Notes: generated from the letters alone by a model not told the origin. DNA of 64,000 nucleotides from an uncultured Methylocystaceae bacterium (GCA_937870755.1 CALMZV010000028.1:1-64000), one strand, 5' to 3'; shown: positions 55,506 through 64,000, counted from the stretch's first letter. Made by a program: numbers and translations.

Positions 55506-57488
55506 TCACGCGGCTTTGCTCGCGCCCGCGCTCACGATGCGCACGATGTCGGCCATGATGGCGTTGAGGTCGAAGTCCTTCGGCGTGTAGACCGCGGCGA
55601 CGCCCGCCGCTTTCAAGAGCCGCTCGTCCTCCGGCGGAATGATGCCGCCGACGATCAGCGGAATGTCGGAGACGCCTTCCGCGCGCATGCGCTCCAGCAC
55701 CTCGCGCACCAGCGGCGCGTGCGAGCCGGACAGGATCGACAGGCCGACGCAATGCACGCCTTCTTCGAGCGCGGCGTTGACGATCTCGGCCGGCGTCAGG
55801 CGGATGCCCTCGTAGACGACCTCCATGCCGCAGTCGCGCGCGCGCACGGCGATCTGCTCAGCGCCGTTCGAATGGCCGTCGAGCCCCGGCTTGCCGACCA
55901 GGAACTTGATGCGCCGCCCGAGCTTTTGCGACACGCGCTCGACTTCCGCGCGCACGTTGGCGATTTCTCCGCCCGTCTGGCGCATCGCGCGGCCGACGCC
56001 GGTCGGCGCACGATATTCGCCGAAGATTTCGCGCAACGCCTGACCCCATTCGCCGGTGGTGACGCCCGCCTTCGCCGCCGCGATCGAGGGCTCCATGACA
56101 TTGCGCCCTTCGGTCGCCGCCGCGCGCAGGTCCGCCAGCGCCTTCTCGACCGCCTTGGCGTCGCGCGCCGCGCGCCAGGCTTGCAGTTTCTCGATCTGCT
56201 CGGCCTCCACATGCGCCGGCACGACCATGATCGATCCTTCGCCCGCCGTGAGCGGAGAAGGTTCGGTCTCGGTGAACTTGTTGACGCCGACGACGATCTG
56301 TTCGCCGCGCTCGATCTGTTCGAGGCGCCGCGTATTGGATTCGACGAGCCTGGATTTCATGTAGCCGGTGTCGATCGCCGCCACCGCGCCGCCCATCGCG
56401 TCGATCGCGTTCAGTTCCTCGTAGGCCTGCGCCTTGAGTTCGTCGACCTTGCGCCTGATCTCGGTCGAACCGTCGAAAATGTCGGCGTATTCGAGCAGGT
56501 CCGTCTCGTAGGCGAGAATCTGCTGCATGCGCAGCGACCATTGCTGGTCGAACGGGCGCGGAAGACCGAGCGCCTCGTTCCAGGCCGGCAATTGCACGGC
56601 GCGTGCGCGCGCATTCTTCGACAACACGACCGCGAGCGTTTCCAGAAGAATGCGGTAGACGTTGTTTTCAGGCTGCTGTTCCGTCAGACCGAGCGAATTG
56701 ACCTGCACGCCGTAGCGAAAGCGGCGGAATTTTTCGTTCTTCACGCCATAGCGTTCGCGCGTGATCTCGTCCCACATTTCGGTGAACGCGCGCATCTTGC
56801 ACAGTTCCGTCACGAACCGCATGCCGGCGTTGACGAAGAACGAGATGCGGCCCGTCACCGCCTCGAACTCCGCGTCCGAGACGCCGGCCGCCTTCACCGT
56901 GTCGAGGACCGCGACAGCAGTGGCCAGCGCATAGGACAGCTCCTGCACCGGCGTCGCGCCGGCTTCCTGCAGATGGTAGGAGCAGACGTTCGTCGGATTC
57001 CATTTCGGAACCTCGCGCGTGGTGAACAGAATCACGTCCCGGGTCAGCCGCAGCGAAGGCGCGGGCGGAAAGACATAGGTGCCGCGCGAAAGATATTCCT
57101 TGATGATGTCGTTCTGCGTGGTGCCCTGCAGCGCCTCCCGCGGGGCGCCCTGCCCGTCGGCCGCCGCGATATAAAGCGACATGAGCCACGGGGCGGTCGC
57201 ATTGATCGTCATCGACGTGTTCATCTCCGCGATCGGGATGCCGTCGAACAGCGTGCGCATGTCGCCCAGATGCGAGACCGGCACGCCCACCTTGCCCACC
57301 TCGCCGCGCGCCAGCGGATGGTCGGAATCATAGCCTGTCTGGGTCGGCAGATCGAAGGCGATGGACAGGCCCGTCTGCCCCTTGCCAAGGTTGCGCTTGT
57401 AAAGCGCGTTGGATTCGGCCGCCGTCGAATGGCCGGCGTAGGTTCTGAAAATCCAGGGCTTTTCCCTCTGGGGCGCCTTCTCGACCAT
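55506..57488 (-). CDS. ecm: Ethylmalonyl-CoA mutase (adenosylcobalamin-dependent)
   Basis: 660-residue acyl-CoA mutase converting ethylmalonyl-CoA to methylsuccinyl-CoA. The TIM-barrel substrate domain spans about 1-510 with SIAFDLPTQTGYDSDHP and ATAPWLMSLYIAAADGQG-type blocks. The C-terminal B12 domain has LDGHSNGAEQIA with base-off ligand His539 and GLSILSGSHAPL. Single-chain length and the divergent ccr gene argue for ecm (meaA) over methylmalonyl- or isobutyryl-CoA mutase. Adenosylcobalamin would come from the enzyme at 24147. Confidence 0.93.
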   Translation of the reverse strand: MVEKAPQREKPWIFRTYAGHSTAAESNALYKRNLGKGQTGLSIAFDLPTQTGYDSDHPLARGEVGKVGVPVSHLGDMRTLFDGIPIAEMNTSMTINATAPWLMSLYIAAADGQGAPREALQGTTQNDIIKEYLSRGTYVFPPAPSLRLTRDVILFTTREVPKWNPTNVCSYHLQEAGATPVQELSYALATAVAVLDTVKAAGVSDAEFEAVTGRISFFVNAGMRFVTELCKMRAFTEMWDEITRERYGVKNEKFRRFRYGVQVNSLGLTEQQPENNVYRILLETLAVVLSKNARARAVQLPAWNEALGLPRPFDQQWSLRMQQILAYETDLLEYADIFDGSTEIRRKVDELKAQAYEELNAIDAMGGAVAAIDTGYMKSRLVESNTRRLEQIERGEQIVVGVNKFTETEPSPLTAGEGSIMVVPAHVEAEQIEKLQAWRAARDAKAVEKALADLRAAATEGRNVMEPSIAAAKAGVTTGEWGQALREIFGEYRAPTGVGRAMRQTGGEIANVRAEVERVSQKLGRRIKFLVGKPGLDGHSNGAEQIAVRARDCGMEVVYEGIRLTPAEIVNAALEEGVHCVGLSILSGSHAPLVREVLERMRAEGVSDIPLIVGGIIPPEDERLLKAAGVAAVYTPKDFDLNAIMADIVRIVSAGASKAA

Positions 57489-57614
57489 GATATCCTCGCG
57501 ACCTCGTGCGAAATCTCGCCTCTCCTATAAGCATGGCGACGGCGAGGCAATCGGTTGCGCAATGATAAGCCGTTGCCAAGACCGGGCCGCTCCATGCATA
57601 TGGACGCGCCCGAG

Positions 57615-57645
57615 TTGTTGCAATTTCGATAGTGCATTGCAACAA
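57615..57645. promoter_or_regulatory. Inverted repeat operator between ecm and ccr
   Basis: TTGTTGCAAT (57615-57624) and ATTGCAACAA (57636-57645) are exact reverse complements separated by 11 nt, so the half-site centres are 21 bp apart, about two helical turns. The site is 54 bp before the ccr start and 127 bp before ecm. The core TTGCAA recalls RamB-type and CcrR-type regulation of ethylmalonyl-CoA genes, but the exact motif was recalled, not checked. Confidence 0.6.
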
Positions 57646-57698
57646 AGCTGATAAATTGGGACCGTCCGGCTCGCCGGACTGATCGATGGAGCAGGGAA

Positions 57699-59027
57699 TT
57701 GACCGCAGTTAAGCCCGCCGCCAAAGGCGCCGCCAAGAGCCCCGCCGCCGCCAAGAGCAAGGACGCGCCTGCTTCGACCGGCGAGAAGAAGGATCTTTAC
57801 GACCTCGGCGAGATTCCGCCGCTCGGCCATGTGCCGAAGAACATGCACGCCTGGGTCATCCGCAAGGAGCGCCACGGCCCGCCGGAAAGCGCGATGCAGC
57901 TGGAGGTCGTGCCGACCTGGGAGCTCGACAGCCACGACGTGCTGGTGCTCGTGATGGCGGCCGGCGTCAATTACAACGGCGTATGGGCCGCGCTCGGCGA
58001 GCCGATCTCGACGCTCGACGCGCATAAGCATCCCTTTCATATCGCCGGCTCCGACGCCTCGGGCGTGGTGTGGGCGGTCGGCTCCAAGGTGAAGCGCTGG
58101 AAGGTCGGCGACGAAGTCGTCATCCACTGCAATCAGGACGATGGCGACGACGAGGAGTGCAACGGCGGCGACCCGATGTTCTCCTCCTCGCAGCGCATCT
58201 GGGGCTACGAGACGCCCGACGGCTCCTTCGCCCAGTTCTGCCGCGTGCAGGACCGCCAGCTGATGGAGCGCCCCAAGCACCTGACCTGGGAAGAGGCCGC
58301 CTGCTACACGCTCACGCTGGCGACCGCCTATCGCATGCTGTTCGGCCACGAGCCGCACCGGCTCAAGCCCGGCGACAACGTGCTCATCTGGGGCGCCTCC
58401 GGCGGTCTGGGCGTATTCGGCGTGCAGCTTTGCGCGGCCGCAGGCGCCAACGCCATCGGCGTCATCTCCGACGAGTCCAAACGCGACTACGTCATGAGCC
58501 TGGGCGCCAAGGGCGTCATCAACCGCAAGGATTTCGAAGGCTGCTGGGGTCAGCTGCCCAAGGTCAACAGCCCCGAGTTCGCCGCCTGGACCAAGGCCGC
58601 GCGCGGCTTCGGCAAGGCGATCTGGGACATCACCGGCAAGAAGGACGTCGACACCGTCTTCGAACATCCCGGCGAATCGACGTTTCCGCTGTCGTGCCTC
58701 GTGGTGAAGCGCGGCGGCATGGTGGTGTTCTGCGCCGGCACCACCGGATTCAATCTCACCTTCGACGCGCGTTACGTCTGGATGCGCCAGAAGCGCATTC
58801 AGGGTTCGCATTTCGCGCATCTGAAACAGGCCTCCGCCGCCAACAAGTTCGTCATCGACCGCCGCGTCGATCCCTGCATGTCGGAAGTGTTTCCGTGGAG
58901 CAAGATTCCGCTGGCGCACACCAAGATGTGGAAGAACCAGCACGCGCCCGGCAACATGGCCGTGCTCGTGAATTCGCCGAAGCCGGGCCTGCGCACGGTG
59001 GAGGACGTGATCGAGGCGCGCGGCTGA
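57699..59027 (+). CDS. ccrA: Crotonyl-CoA carboxylase/reductase
   Basis: 442-residue NADPH-dependent enzyme that carboxylates crotonyl-CoA to ethylmalonyl-CoA, the key step of the ethylmalonyl-CoA pathway. It is a zinc-free MDR fold. Blocks are AGVNYNGVWAALGEPIS, HIAGSDASGVVWAVG, IWGYETPDGSFAQF, NVLIWGASGGLGVFGVQL and DTVFEHPGESTFPLS. The start is TTG after GGAGCAGGGAA; the first 25 residues are Ala/Lys-rich. It is divergent from ecm and ends in a strong terminator. Confidence 0.95.
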   Translation: MTAVKPAAKGAAKSPAAAKSKDAPASTGEKKDLYDLGEIPPLGHVPKNMHAWVIRKERHGPPESAMQLEVVPTWELDSHDVLVLVMAAGVNYNGVWAALGEPISTLDAHKHPFHIAGSDASGVVWAVGSKVKRWKVGDEVVIHCNQDDGDDEECNGGDPMFSSSQRIWGYETPDGSFAQFCRVQDRQLMERPKHLTWEEAACYTLTLATAYRMLFGHEPHRLKPGDNVLIWGASGGLGVFGVQLCAAAGANAIGVISDESKRDYVMSLGAKGVINRKDFEGCWGQLPKVNSPEFAAWTKAARGFGKAIWDITGKKDVDTVFEHPGESTFPLSCLVVKRGGMVVFCAGTTGFNLTFDARYVWMRQKRIQGSHFAHLKQASAANKFVIDRRVDPCMSEVFPWSKIPLAHTKMWKNQHAPGNMAVLVNSPKPGLRTVEDVIEARG

Positions 59028-59043
59028 TTTCGCGCGCCTGCCG

Positions 59044-59910
59044 TCACAAAGAACCCGGCGTATCCTGCGACGCCGGGTTTTTTTTCGCGCGCGCGGCGCG
59101 CGCGATCGCCGCGTTGAACTCGCCGCCGATCAGGAAGATCGCCGACAGCGCATACAGGAACAGCAGCGTGATCATGACCGAGGCCAGGCCCGCGTAGGTC
59201 GAGATGTAGTTGGCCGAAAACCGTTCGAGATAAAGTCCGAACGCCTCGCCGAACACGATCCACGATCCGCACGTCAGCAGCACGCCCGGCATCACATGGC
59301 GCATGCGGCGTTTGCCGGCGGCTAGATAGCGGTGCAGCACGCTCAGCGAAAAGATCAGCACGAGAAAGATCGCCACGATCCGCGCCGCGGTGACAAGCCG
59401 CGTCAGCTCCTCAAGCCGCGGCGCGAGCGCGACCGCCCGGTTCCAGATGAGCGGGGCCAGCACGACCAGAAAGGCGAAGACGAGCAGCGTGCCGGCGCCG
59501 AGAAACACGAACGCCACGCTTTCGAGCCGCAACGCCCACCAGGCGCGCGCTTCCTTTTCGCCGTAGGCGCGGTTCAGTCCGATGCGCATCGCCTCGACCG
59601 CGCTCGCGGCGAAATAGACGCCGAGGACCGCACCGAGCGCAGCCAGGCCCGAACGCGGCTCGGTCAGCACATTGTGCACCTCGCGCGCGATCGGCGCGGC
59701 GACTTCCGGCGGCCAGGCCTCGAACAGAAGCTCCGAGGCGCGGTCGGCGAGCGCGGGCTGGCCGATCATGCCGGCGACCGCGCCAAGAAAGATCAGGAAC
59801 GGAAACAGCGCGGTCAGAGCCGACAGGGCCACGTGGCTCGCCAGCGCCCATCCGTCGTCGGTGTCGAAATTCGTCCACGCTTCGACAAGCGTGCGCCAGA
59901 ACCATGCCAT
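59044..59910 (-). CDS. YihY/BrkB family inner membrane protein
   Basis: 288 residues with about six transmembrane helices. Family blocks: DDGWALASHVALSALTALFPFLIFL (in part ALASHVALSALTALFPF), FAASAVEAMRIGLNRAYG, MPGVLLTCGSWIVFGEAFGLYL (in part) and LYALSAIFLIGGEFNAAIARA at the C-terminus. Despite the old ribonuclease BN label this family has no assigned activity. The final dozen codons also form the ccr terminator on the other strand. Confidence 0.93.
   Translation of the reverse strand: MAWFWRTLVEAWTNFDTDDGWALASHVALSALTALFPFLIFLGAVAGMIGQPALADRASELLFEAWPPEVAAPIAREVHNVLTEPRSGLAALGAVLGVYFAASAVEAMRIGLNRAYGEKEARAWWALRLESVAFVFLGAGTLLVFAFLVVLAPLIWNRAVALAPRLEELTRLVTAARIVAIFLVLIFSLSVLHRYLAAGKRRMRHVMPGVLLTCGSWIVFGEAFGLYLERFSANYISTYAGLASVMITLLFLYALSAIFLIGGEFNAAIARAARAKKNPASQDTPGSL
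59052..59085 (+). terminator. ccr terminator inside the convergent gene
   Basis: AACCCGGCGT (59052-59061) pairs with ACGCCGGGTT (59070-59079), followed by eight T (59078-59085). It lies 25 bp after the ccr stop and within the last codons of the yihY-like gene on the other strand. Confidence 0.92.
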
Positions 59911-59962
59911 GCGAACGCCCCCGCCGCGGGCCGGCGCCCGCCGCCCGATTCGCGCCGGACGA

Positions 59963-61255
59963 TTATGCGCCTGTTGCGCCGCGCGCGCCGAAGCGCCGCT
60001 CCACGTAACTTTCGACGATCGACTTGAATTCGTCCGCGATGCCCGCCCCGCGCAGCGTCATGGCCTTGCTGCCGTCGATGAAGACGGGAGCGGCCGGCGT
60101 CTCGCCAGTGCCCGGCAGCGAAATGCCGATGTCGGCGTGTTTGGATTCGCCCGGCCCGTTGACGATGCAGCCCATGACGGCCACGTTCAGCGCCTCCACG
60201 CCCGGATAGATCCTGCGCCATTCCGGCATGCGGTCGCGAATGTGATCCTGGATGTCGCGCGCCAGCTCCTGAAACACAGTCGAGGTCGTGCGCCCACAGC
60301 CGGGGCAGGCCGCCACCAGCGGCACGAAGGTGCGGAACCCCATGGTCTGGAGAATCTCCTGCGCCACCTGCACCTCACGCGTGCGGTCGCCGCCGGGTTC
60401 GGGCGTGAGCGACACGCGGATCGTGTCGCCGATCCCCTCCTGCAGCAGCACCCCGAGCGCGGCCGATGAGGCGACGACGCCCTTGGTGCCCATGCCGGCT
60501 TCAGTGAGGCCCAGATGCAGCGCATAGTCCGCGCGCGCCGCCAGCATCCGATAGACCGAGACGAGGCCCTGAACCGCCGACACTTTCGCCGAAAGCACGA
60601 TGCGATCCTTCGGCAGGCCGATCTCCTCGGCGAGCGCGGCCGAACCGAGCGCCGAGCGCACCAGCGCCTCGCGCGTGACAGCCATCGCATCGATCGGCGC
60701 GGGCGCGCGCGCGTTCTGGTCCATCAGCGCGGCGAGCATCTCCTGGTCGAGCGAGCCCCAGTTGGCGCCGATGCGCACGGCCTTGCCATGGCGGATCGCC
60801 GTTTCGACGATGGCGGCGAACTGCGCGTCCTTCTTGTCCTTGAAGCCGACGTTGCCGGGATTGATCCGGTATTTGTCGAGCGCCTGGGCGCAGGCCGGAT
60901 GATCGGCGAGCAGCTTGTGCCCGATGTAGTGGAAATCGCCCACCAGCGGCGCATGGCAGCCCCTGGCGCGCAGGCGATCGCGAATATGCGGCACGGCGGC
61001 GGCCGCCTCGTCGCGGTCGACCGTGATGCGCACGATTTCCGAGCCGGCTTGCGCGAGCGCCATCACCTGCGCGACGGTCGCCTCGACATCGGCCGTGTCG
61101 GTGTTGGTCATGGATTGCACGACGATCGGCGCGCCGCCGCCGATCCGCACGGCGCCCGGCCCCTCGCCCACGAGAACGCCTTCGGTGGGGTGGCGCGGGC
61201 GTGGCGCGGCGGCGATCGGCTCAGGCAGACAGTCGGCGGGTGTGGCGTCGGTCAT
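59963..61255 (-). CDS. ispG: 4-hydroxy-3-methylbut-2-en-1-yl diphosphate synthase
   Basis: [4Fe-4S] enzyme of the MEP isoprenoid pathway, 430 residues. It has the TIM barrel start [19 protein letters not shown] and the C-terminal cluster domain with Cys in AACPGCGRT and [20 protein letters not shown] in part. The N-terminal 28 residues are a Pro/Ala-rich extension. It lies 24 bp after the Zur-like gene and is probably co-transcribed with it. Confidence 0.96.
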   Translation of the reverse strand: MTDATPADCLPEPIAAAPRPRHPTEGVLVGEGPGAVRIGGGAPIVVQSMTNTDTADVEATVAQVMALAQAGSEIVRITVDRDEAAAAVPHIRDRLRARGCHAPLVGDFHYIGHKLLADHPACAQALDKYRINPGNVGFKDKKDAQFAAIVETAIRHGKAVRIGANWGSLDQEMLAALMDQNARAPAPIDAMAVTREALVRSALGSAALAEEIGLPKDRIVLSAKVSAVQGLVSVYRMLAARADYALHLGLTEAGMGTKGVVASSAALGVLLQEGIGDTIRVSLTPEPGGDRTREVQVAQEILQTMGFRTFVPLVAACPGCGRTTSTVFQELARDIQDHIRDRMPEWRRIYPGVEALNVAVMGCIVNGPGESKHADIGISLPGTGETPAAPVFIDGSKAMTLRGAGIADEFKSIVESYVERRFGARGATGA

Positions 61256-61279
61256 GGTCCGTCTTTCGGCAACGAGCGC

Positions 61280-61723
61280 TCAGGCCGCGCAGGCGGCGCA
61301 CCGGCCTGCGATTTCTATGATCTCGGCGCGCGCGTCAAATTTGTGGGCGGCCGCCACCGACTTCAGGTCGGCCGCCAGCGGCCCGGAAGTCGCCTCCTCC
61401 ACGCGCCCGCAGGTCTCGCAGATGAGGAACGCCACCGGCTCGCGCGCGCCATGCTTGTGCCCGCACGCCATATACGCGTTGCGCGAGGCAAGCCGATGGG
61501 CGAGCCCCTGATCCACGAGGAAGTCGAGCGCGCGGTAGACCTGAATGGGCGCGGGTCTGCGCCCGTCGGCGCCTTTCAGCATGTCGATCATCTCGTAGGC
61601 GCCGATGGCGCGGGCCTCGCGCGTGAGAATGTCGAGCACCGCGCGACGGCCGGGCGTGAGCCGCGCCGTCCGGGCGCAACCGTCCGCGTCGCCGTCGTGG
61701 GAATGGGGGCCGTGTTTGCTCAT
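61280..61723 (-). CDS. Fur-family regulator, Zur-like
   Basis: 147 residues. A His/Asp-rich N-terminus (HGPHSHDGDADG) precedes the winged helix with RRAVLDILTREARAIGAYEM and QVYRALDFLVDQGLAHRL. The dimer domain has MACGHKHG and two structural zinc CxxC pairs (CETC and CAAC at the very C-terminus). Spacing and the HKHG region fit zinc-sensing Zur better than Fur. It leads a zur-ispG operon. Confidence 0.85.
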   Translation of the reverse strand: MSKHGPHSHDGDADGCARTARLTPGRRAVLDILTREARAIGAYEMIDMLKGADGRRPAPIQVYRALDFLVDQGLAHRLASRNAYMACGHKHGAREPVAFLICETCGRVEEATSGPLAADLKSVAAAHKFDARAEIIEIAGRCAACAA

Positions 61724-61838
61724 CGCCTTAATATAGGTCGCAACGGGTCGGAAACTCCAATCGCTTTCGGGTATGGGGACCGGTAAGGTCGACCGATCGG
61801 AGATCGGCGCCTGCCGGGCATTTTATTGAGGATCTGAG

Positions 61839-62624
61839 ATGTCTTTAGCCAATCGCAACGCCATCGTCACCGGATCGACCAGCGGCATCGGCCTCGCCTA
61901 CGCCCGCGCGCTGGCCAGGGAAGGCGTCAATGTGGTCATCAACGGTTTCGGCGACGCCGGCGCCATCGAGCGCGAGCGCACCGGCATCGAGAACGAATTC
62001 AAGGTCAAGTGCCTCTACGACGGCGCCGATATGTCCAAACCCGCCGAAATCGCCGCCATGGTGAAGAACGCCGAGGCCCGTCTCGGCTCGGTCGACATTC
62101 TCATCAACAACGCCGGCATCCAGTTCGTCTCGCCGATCGAGGATTTCCCGGTCGAGAAATGGGACCAGATCATCGCCATCAATCTTTCCTCCGCCTTCCA
62201 TACCATGCGCGCGGCCGTGTCCGGCATGAAGGCGCGCAAATGGGGCCGCATCATCAACACCGCCTCGGCCCATTCGCTGGTCGCCTCTCCCTTCAAATCG
62301 GCCTACGTCTCGGCCAAGCATGGCATCGCGGGCCTCACGAAGACGGTCGCGCTGGAGCTTGCGACCTTCGGCGTGACGGTCAACTGCATCTCGCCGGGCT
62401 ATGTGTGGACGCCGCTCGTCGAAAAGCAGATTCCCGACACCATGAAGGCGCGCAACATGACGCGCGAGCAGGTGATGAACGACGTGCTCCTGACCGCCCA
62501 GCCGACCAAACAGTTCGTGACCGTCGAACAGGTGGCTGCGCTCGCCATCTATCTGTGCTCGGACAACGCGGCGCAGATCACGGGCGCGAACATTTCGATG
62601 GACGGCGGCTGGACGGCCGCGTGA
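61839..62624 (+). CDS. bdhA: 3-hydroxybutyrate dehydrogenase
   Basis: NAD-dependent SDR of 261 residues oxidising D-3-hydroxybutyrate to acetoacetate during polyhydroxybutyrate use. TGSTSGIG (11-18), NNAG (90-93), and the catalytic Ser143, Tyr156 and Lys160 (SAYVSAK) are present. The 3-HBDH-type features are the ISPGYVWTPLVEKQIPDTMK block in part and the GWTAA C-terminus. Its stop overlaps the patatin start (GTGA). Confidence 0.94.
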   Translation: MSLANRNAIVTGSTSGIGLAYARALAREGVNVVINGFGDAGAIERERTGIENEFKVKCLYDGADMSKPAEIAAMVKNAEARLGSVDILINNAGIQFVSPIEDFPVEKWDQIIAINLSSAFHTMRAAVSGMKARKWGRIINTASAHSLVASPFKSAYVSAKHGIAGLTKTVALELATFGVTVNCISPGYVWTPLVEKQIPDTMKARNMTREQVMNDVLLTAQPTKQFVTVEQVAALAIYLCSDNAAQITGANISMDGGWTAA

Positions 62625-63658
62625 CGCGCCCGTCCGCCCCACGCAAGAAAGTCACGCTGGCGCTCCAGGGCGGCGGCGCGCACGGCGCCTTCACCTGGGG
62701 CGTGCTCGACGCCTTTCTCGCCGATGGCCGGCTCGAGATCGCCGCCATTTCCGGCACCAGCGCGGGGGCGATGAACGCCGTCGTGCTGGCGGACGGCATG
62801 TGCGAGGGCGGCGCGGAGCGCGCGCGCCGGCAGCTCGCCGATTTCTGGCGCGCCGTAAGCGTCGACGGCAAGATGACCGACGTGCAGCGCAATCTGTTCG
62901 ACGTGTTTCTCGGCGCGGTGAAGCCGTTCCAGATGGCGAACGAGTTCGGCAGGAATTTCTTCGAGAGCGCGACGAGCTTTTTCTCGCCCTACGATTTCAA
63001 TCCGCTCGACATCAATCCGCTGCGCGAGGTGGTGGGCGAACTGATCGATTTCTCCAGGCTCCGCCGCACCGACGATCTCAAACTTTTCATCGCCGCCACC
63101 AACGTCCACACCGGCAAGATCCGCATTTTCCGCCGACCGGAACTGACCGAAGACATGCTGATGGCGTCGGCCTGCCTGCCGACACTCTTCAAGGCGGTGG
63201 TGGTGGAAGGCGCGCCCTATTGGGACGGCGGCTATTCCGGCAATCCGCCGCTCTTTCCCCTGTTCACCGAAACCGATTGTCCCGATGTCATCCTCGTTCA
63301 GATCAATCCGATCGAGCGCAAGGAGACCCCGCGCACCGCCGTCGACATCATGAACAGGCTGAACGAGATCACGTTCAACGCGCCCCTTCTCGGCGAGTTT
63401 CGCGCCATCGATTTCGTCGCGCGCCTGATCGACGCCGGACGTCTGAAGGACACGCACTACAAACGCGTCAACATGCATGTGGTGGACGGCGGCGCGGCGC
63501 TCGCCGCGTTCCCGGCAGACACGAAGTCGCGCGCCGAATACGCATTCTTTCGCCAGCTGTTCGAGCTCGGGCAGGTGGCCGGCGAGAAGTTCCTGAAGGT
63601 GAATTTCGAGACCATAGGCGTGCGCGGCTCGCTCGATCTGAAGGAAAAGCTGGTCTGA
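62621..63658 (+). CDS. Patatin-like phospholipase
   Basis: 345 residues from a GTG start. The serine lipase motifs are GGGAHG oxyanion loop (17-22), GTSAG with Ser47, and the dyad Asp202 in DGGYSG. No signal peptide is seen, so it acts in the cytoplasm. The C-terminal half includes RTAVDIMNRLNEITFNAPLL. Translational coupling to bdhA suggests a role connected with polyhydroxybutyrate granules or their lipid coat; that is inference. bdhA-patatin pairs are frequent in Hyphomicrobiales. Confidence 0.9.
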   Translation: MTRPSAPRKKVTLALQGGGAHGAFTWGVLDAFLADGRLEIAAISGTSAGAMNAVVLADGMCEGGAERARRQLADFWRAVSVDGKMTDVQRNLFDVFLGAVKPFQMANEFGRNFFESATSFFSPYDFNPLDINPLREVVGELIDFSRLRRTDDLKLFIAATNVHTGKIRIFRRPELTEDMLMASACLPTLFKAVVVEGAPYWDGGYSGNPPLFPLFTETDCPDVILVQINPIERKETPRTAVDIMNRLNEITFNAPLLGEFRAIDFVARLIDAGRLKDTHYKRVNMHVVDGGAALAAFPADTKSRAEYAFFRQLFELGQVAGEKFLKVNFETIGVRGSLDLKEKLV

Positions 63659-63745
63659 AGCGCGCACGACGGGTTTATTCATTCGGAAAGAAATGTCGAC
63701 TACCTTGACCGGCGGCCGGACGCGCCGGCGGGAGGTTTTGCGCGC

Positions 63746-64000
63746 ATGAGTTCCCTCAACCTCGCCGCGACCGGCGCCGGCGTCCTGTCGTTCGCCGTTT
63801 ATTTCGCCGGGGCGCTCGGCTTCTGCGTCGCCTATTGCGCGCTCTACACCCGCATCACCCCACATAAGGAATTCGACCTCATCGTCCGCGAGGCCAACGG
63901 CGCGGCGGCCGTCGCCTTCGGCGGCAGTCTGCTCGGCTTCGCCATCGCGCTCGCCGGCGCCATCCATGTCTCGACGTCGGTGCTGGAATTCGTCTTCTGG
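63746..64000 (+). CDS. DUF350 family membrane protein (truncated by window end)
   Basis: The first 85 residues are present and the gene runs off the window. It begins MSSLNLAATGAGVLSFAVYF after a GGAGG at 63731. Two hydrophobic helices (about 8-32 and 50-75) are visible, with YTRITPHKEFDLIVREANGAA between them, which matches DUF350 (UPF0719) inner membrane proteins. Function unknown. Confidence 0.8.
   Translation, partial: MSSLNLAATGAGVLSFAVYFAGALGFCVAYCALYTRITPHKEFDLIVREANGAAAVAFGGSLLGFAIALAGAIHVSTSVLEFVFW

Overview
The window is a GC-rich (roughly two-thirds G+C by eye), densely packed chromosomal segment of an alphaproteobacterium, very probably order Hyphomicrobiales (Rhizobiales). I infer this from lineage-typical small families (ATPase inhibitor zeta/DUF1476, DUF2794, DUF4167, DUF1236, the DUF4175/TIGR02302 membrane protein), an F1-only ATP synthase operon (atpHAGDC without Fo genes), a three-part PurL/PurQ/PurS FGAM synthetase, and ethylmalonyl-CoA pathway genes. 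No rRNA, tRNA, CRISPR array, prophage or insertion sequence was recognised. This is mostly core genome.

Layout. 1-5643 (+): SRP/ribosome block ffh, rpsP, rimM, trmD, rplS, then purH. 5644-12498: mixed small operons: an unknown protein, AhpD-like and metallo-beta-lactamase-fold proteins, a TetR regulator, a HAD phosphatase coupled to an exported GyrI-like protein, dapF-mtaB and a two-helix membrane protein. 12499-17475 (-): F1-ATPase operon. 17706-24910 (-): priA, HNH endonuclease, 3-hydroxyacyl-CoA dehydrogenase, etfBA, PduO-type cobalamin adenosyltransferase, HIG1-like protein. 24957-30550 (-): argH, LptM-like lipoprotein, lysA, DUF4175, with a divergent tlpA-like thioredoxin. 32057-39070 (-): purC-purS-purQ and purL-bolA-grxD, split by a 2.4-kb segment carrying an OmpW-like porin behind a perfect FNR/FixK-type box and two small exported proteins. 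39402-46214: zeta subunit, xerC, thpR, a GDSL esterase divergent from an ABC/FtsX export pair, and a Bax-inhibitor-1 protein. 46290-54049: DUF2794, a candidate small RNA, htpG-prmC, DUF4167, clpB. 54122-59910: uppP, then divergent ecm and ccr (ethylmalonyl-CoA pathway) around a perfect inverted repeat, and a YihY/BrkB protein. 59963-64000: zur-ispG, bdhA with a translationally coupled patatin-like protein, and a truncated DUF350 gene.

How the genes work together. Several point to acetyl-CoA/C2 assimilation and polyhydroxybutyrate turnover: hydroxyacyl-CoA dehydrogenase, ETF, crotonyl-CoA carboxylase/reductase, B12-dependent ethylmalonyl-CoA mutase, cobalamin adenosyltransferase, and 3-hydroxybutyrate dehydrogenase with patatin. 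Others form housekeeping sets: de novo purine synthesis (purH, purC, purS, purQ, purL), the lysine/DAP branch (dapF, lysA), protein quality control (htpG, clpB), and translation/secretion (ffh, rpsP, rplS, prmC).

The most interesting non-coding signals are an orphan intrinsic terminator with an upstream C-loop hairpin before htpG (possible sRNA), the TTGTTGCAAT inverted repeat between ecm and ccr, the FNR/FixK box before the OmpW-like gene, and a perfect 26-bp palindrome abutting the ffh ribosome binding site.
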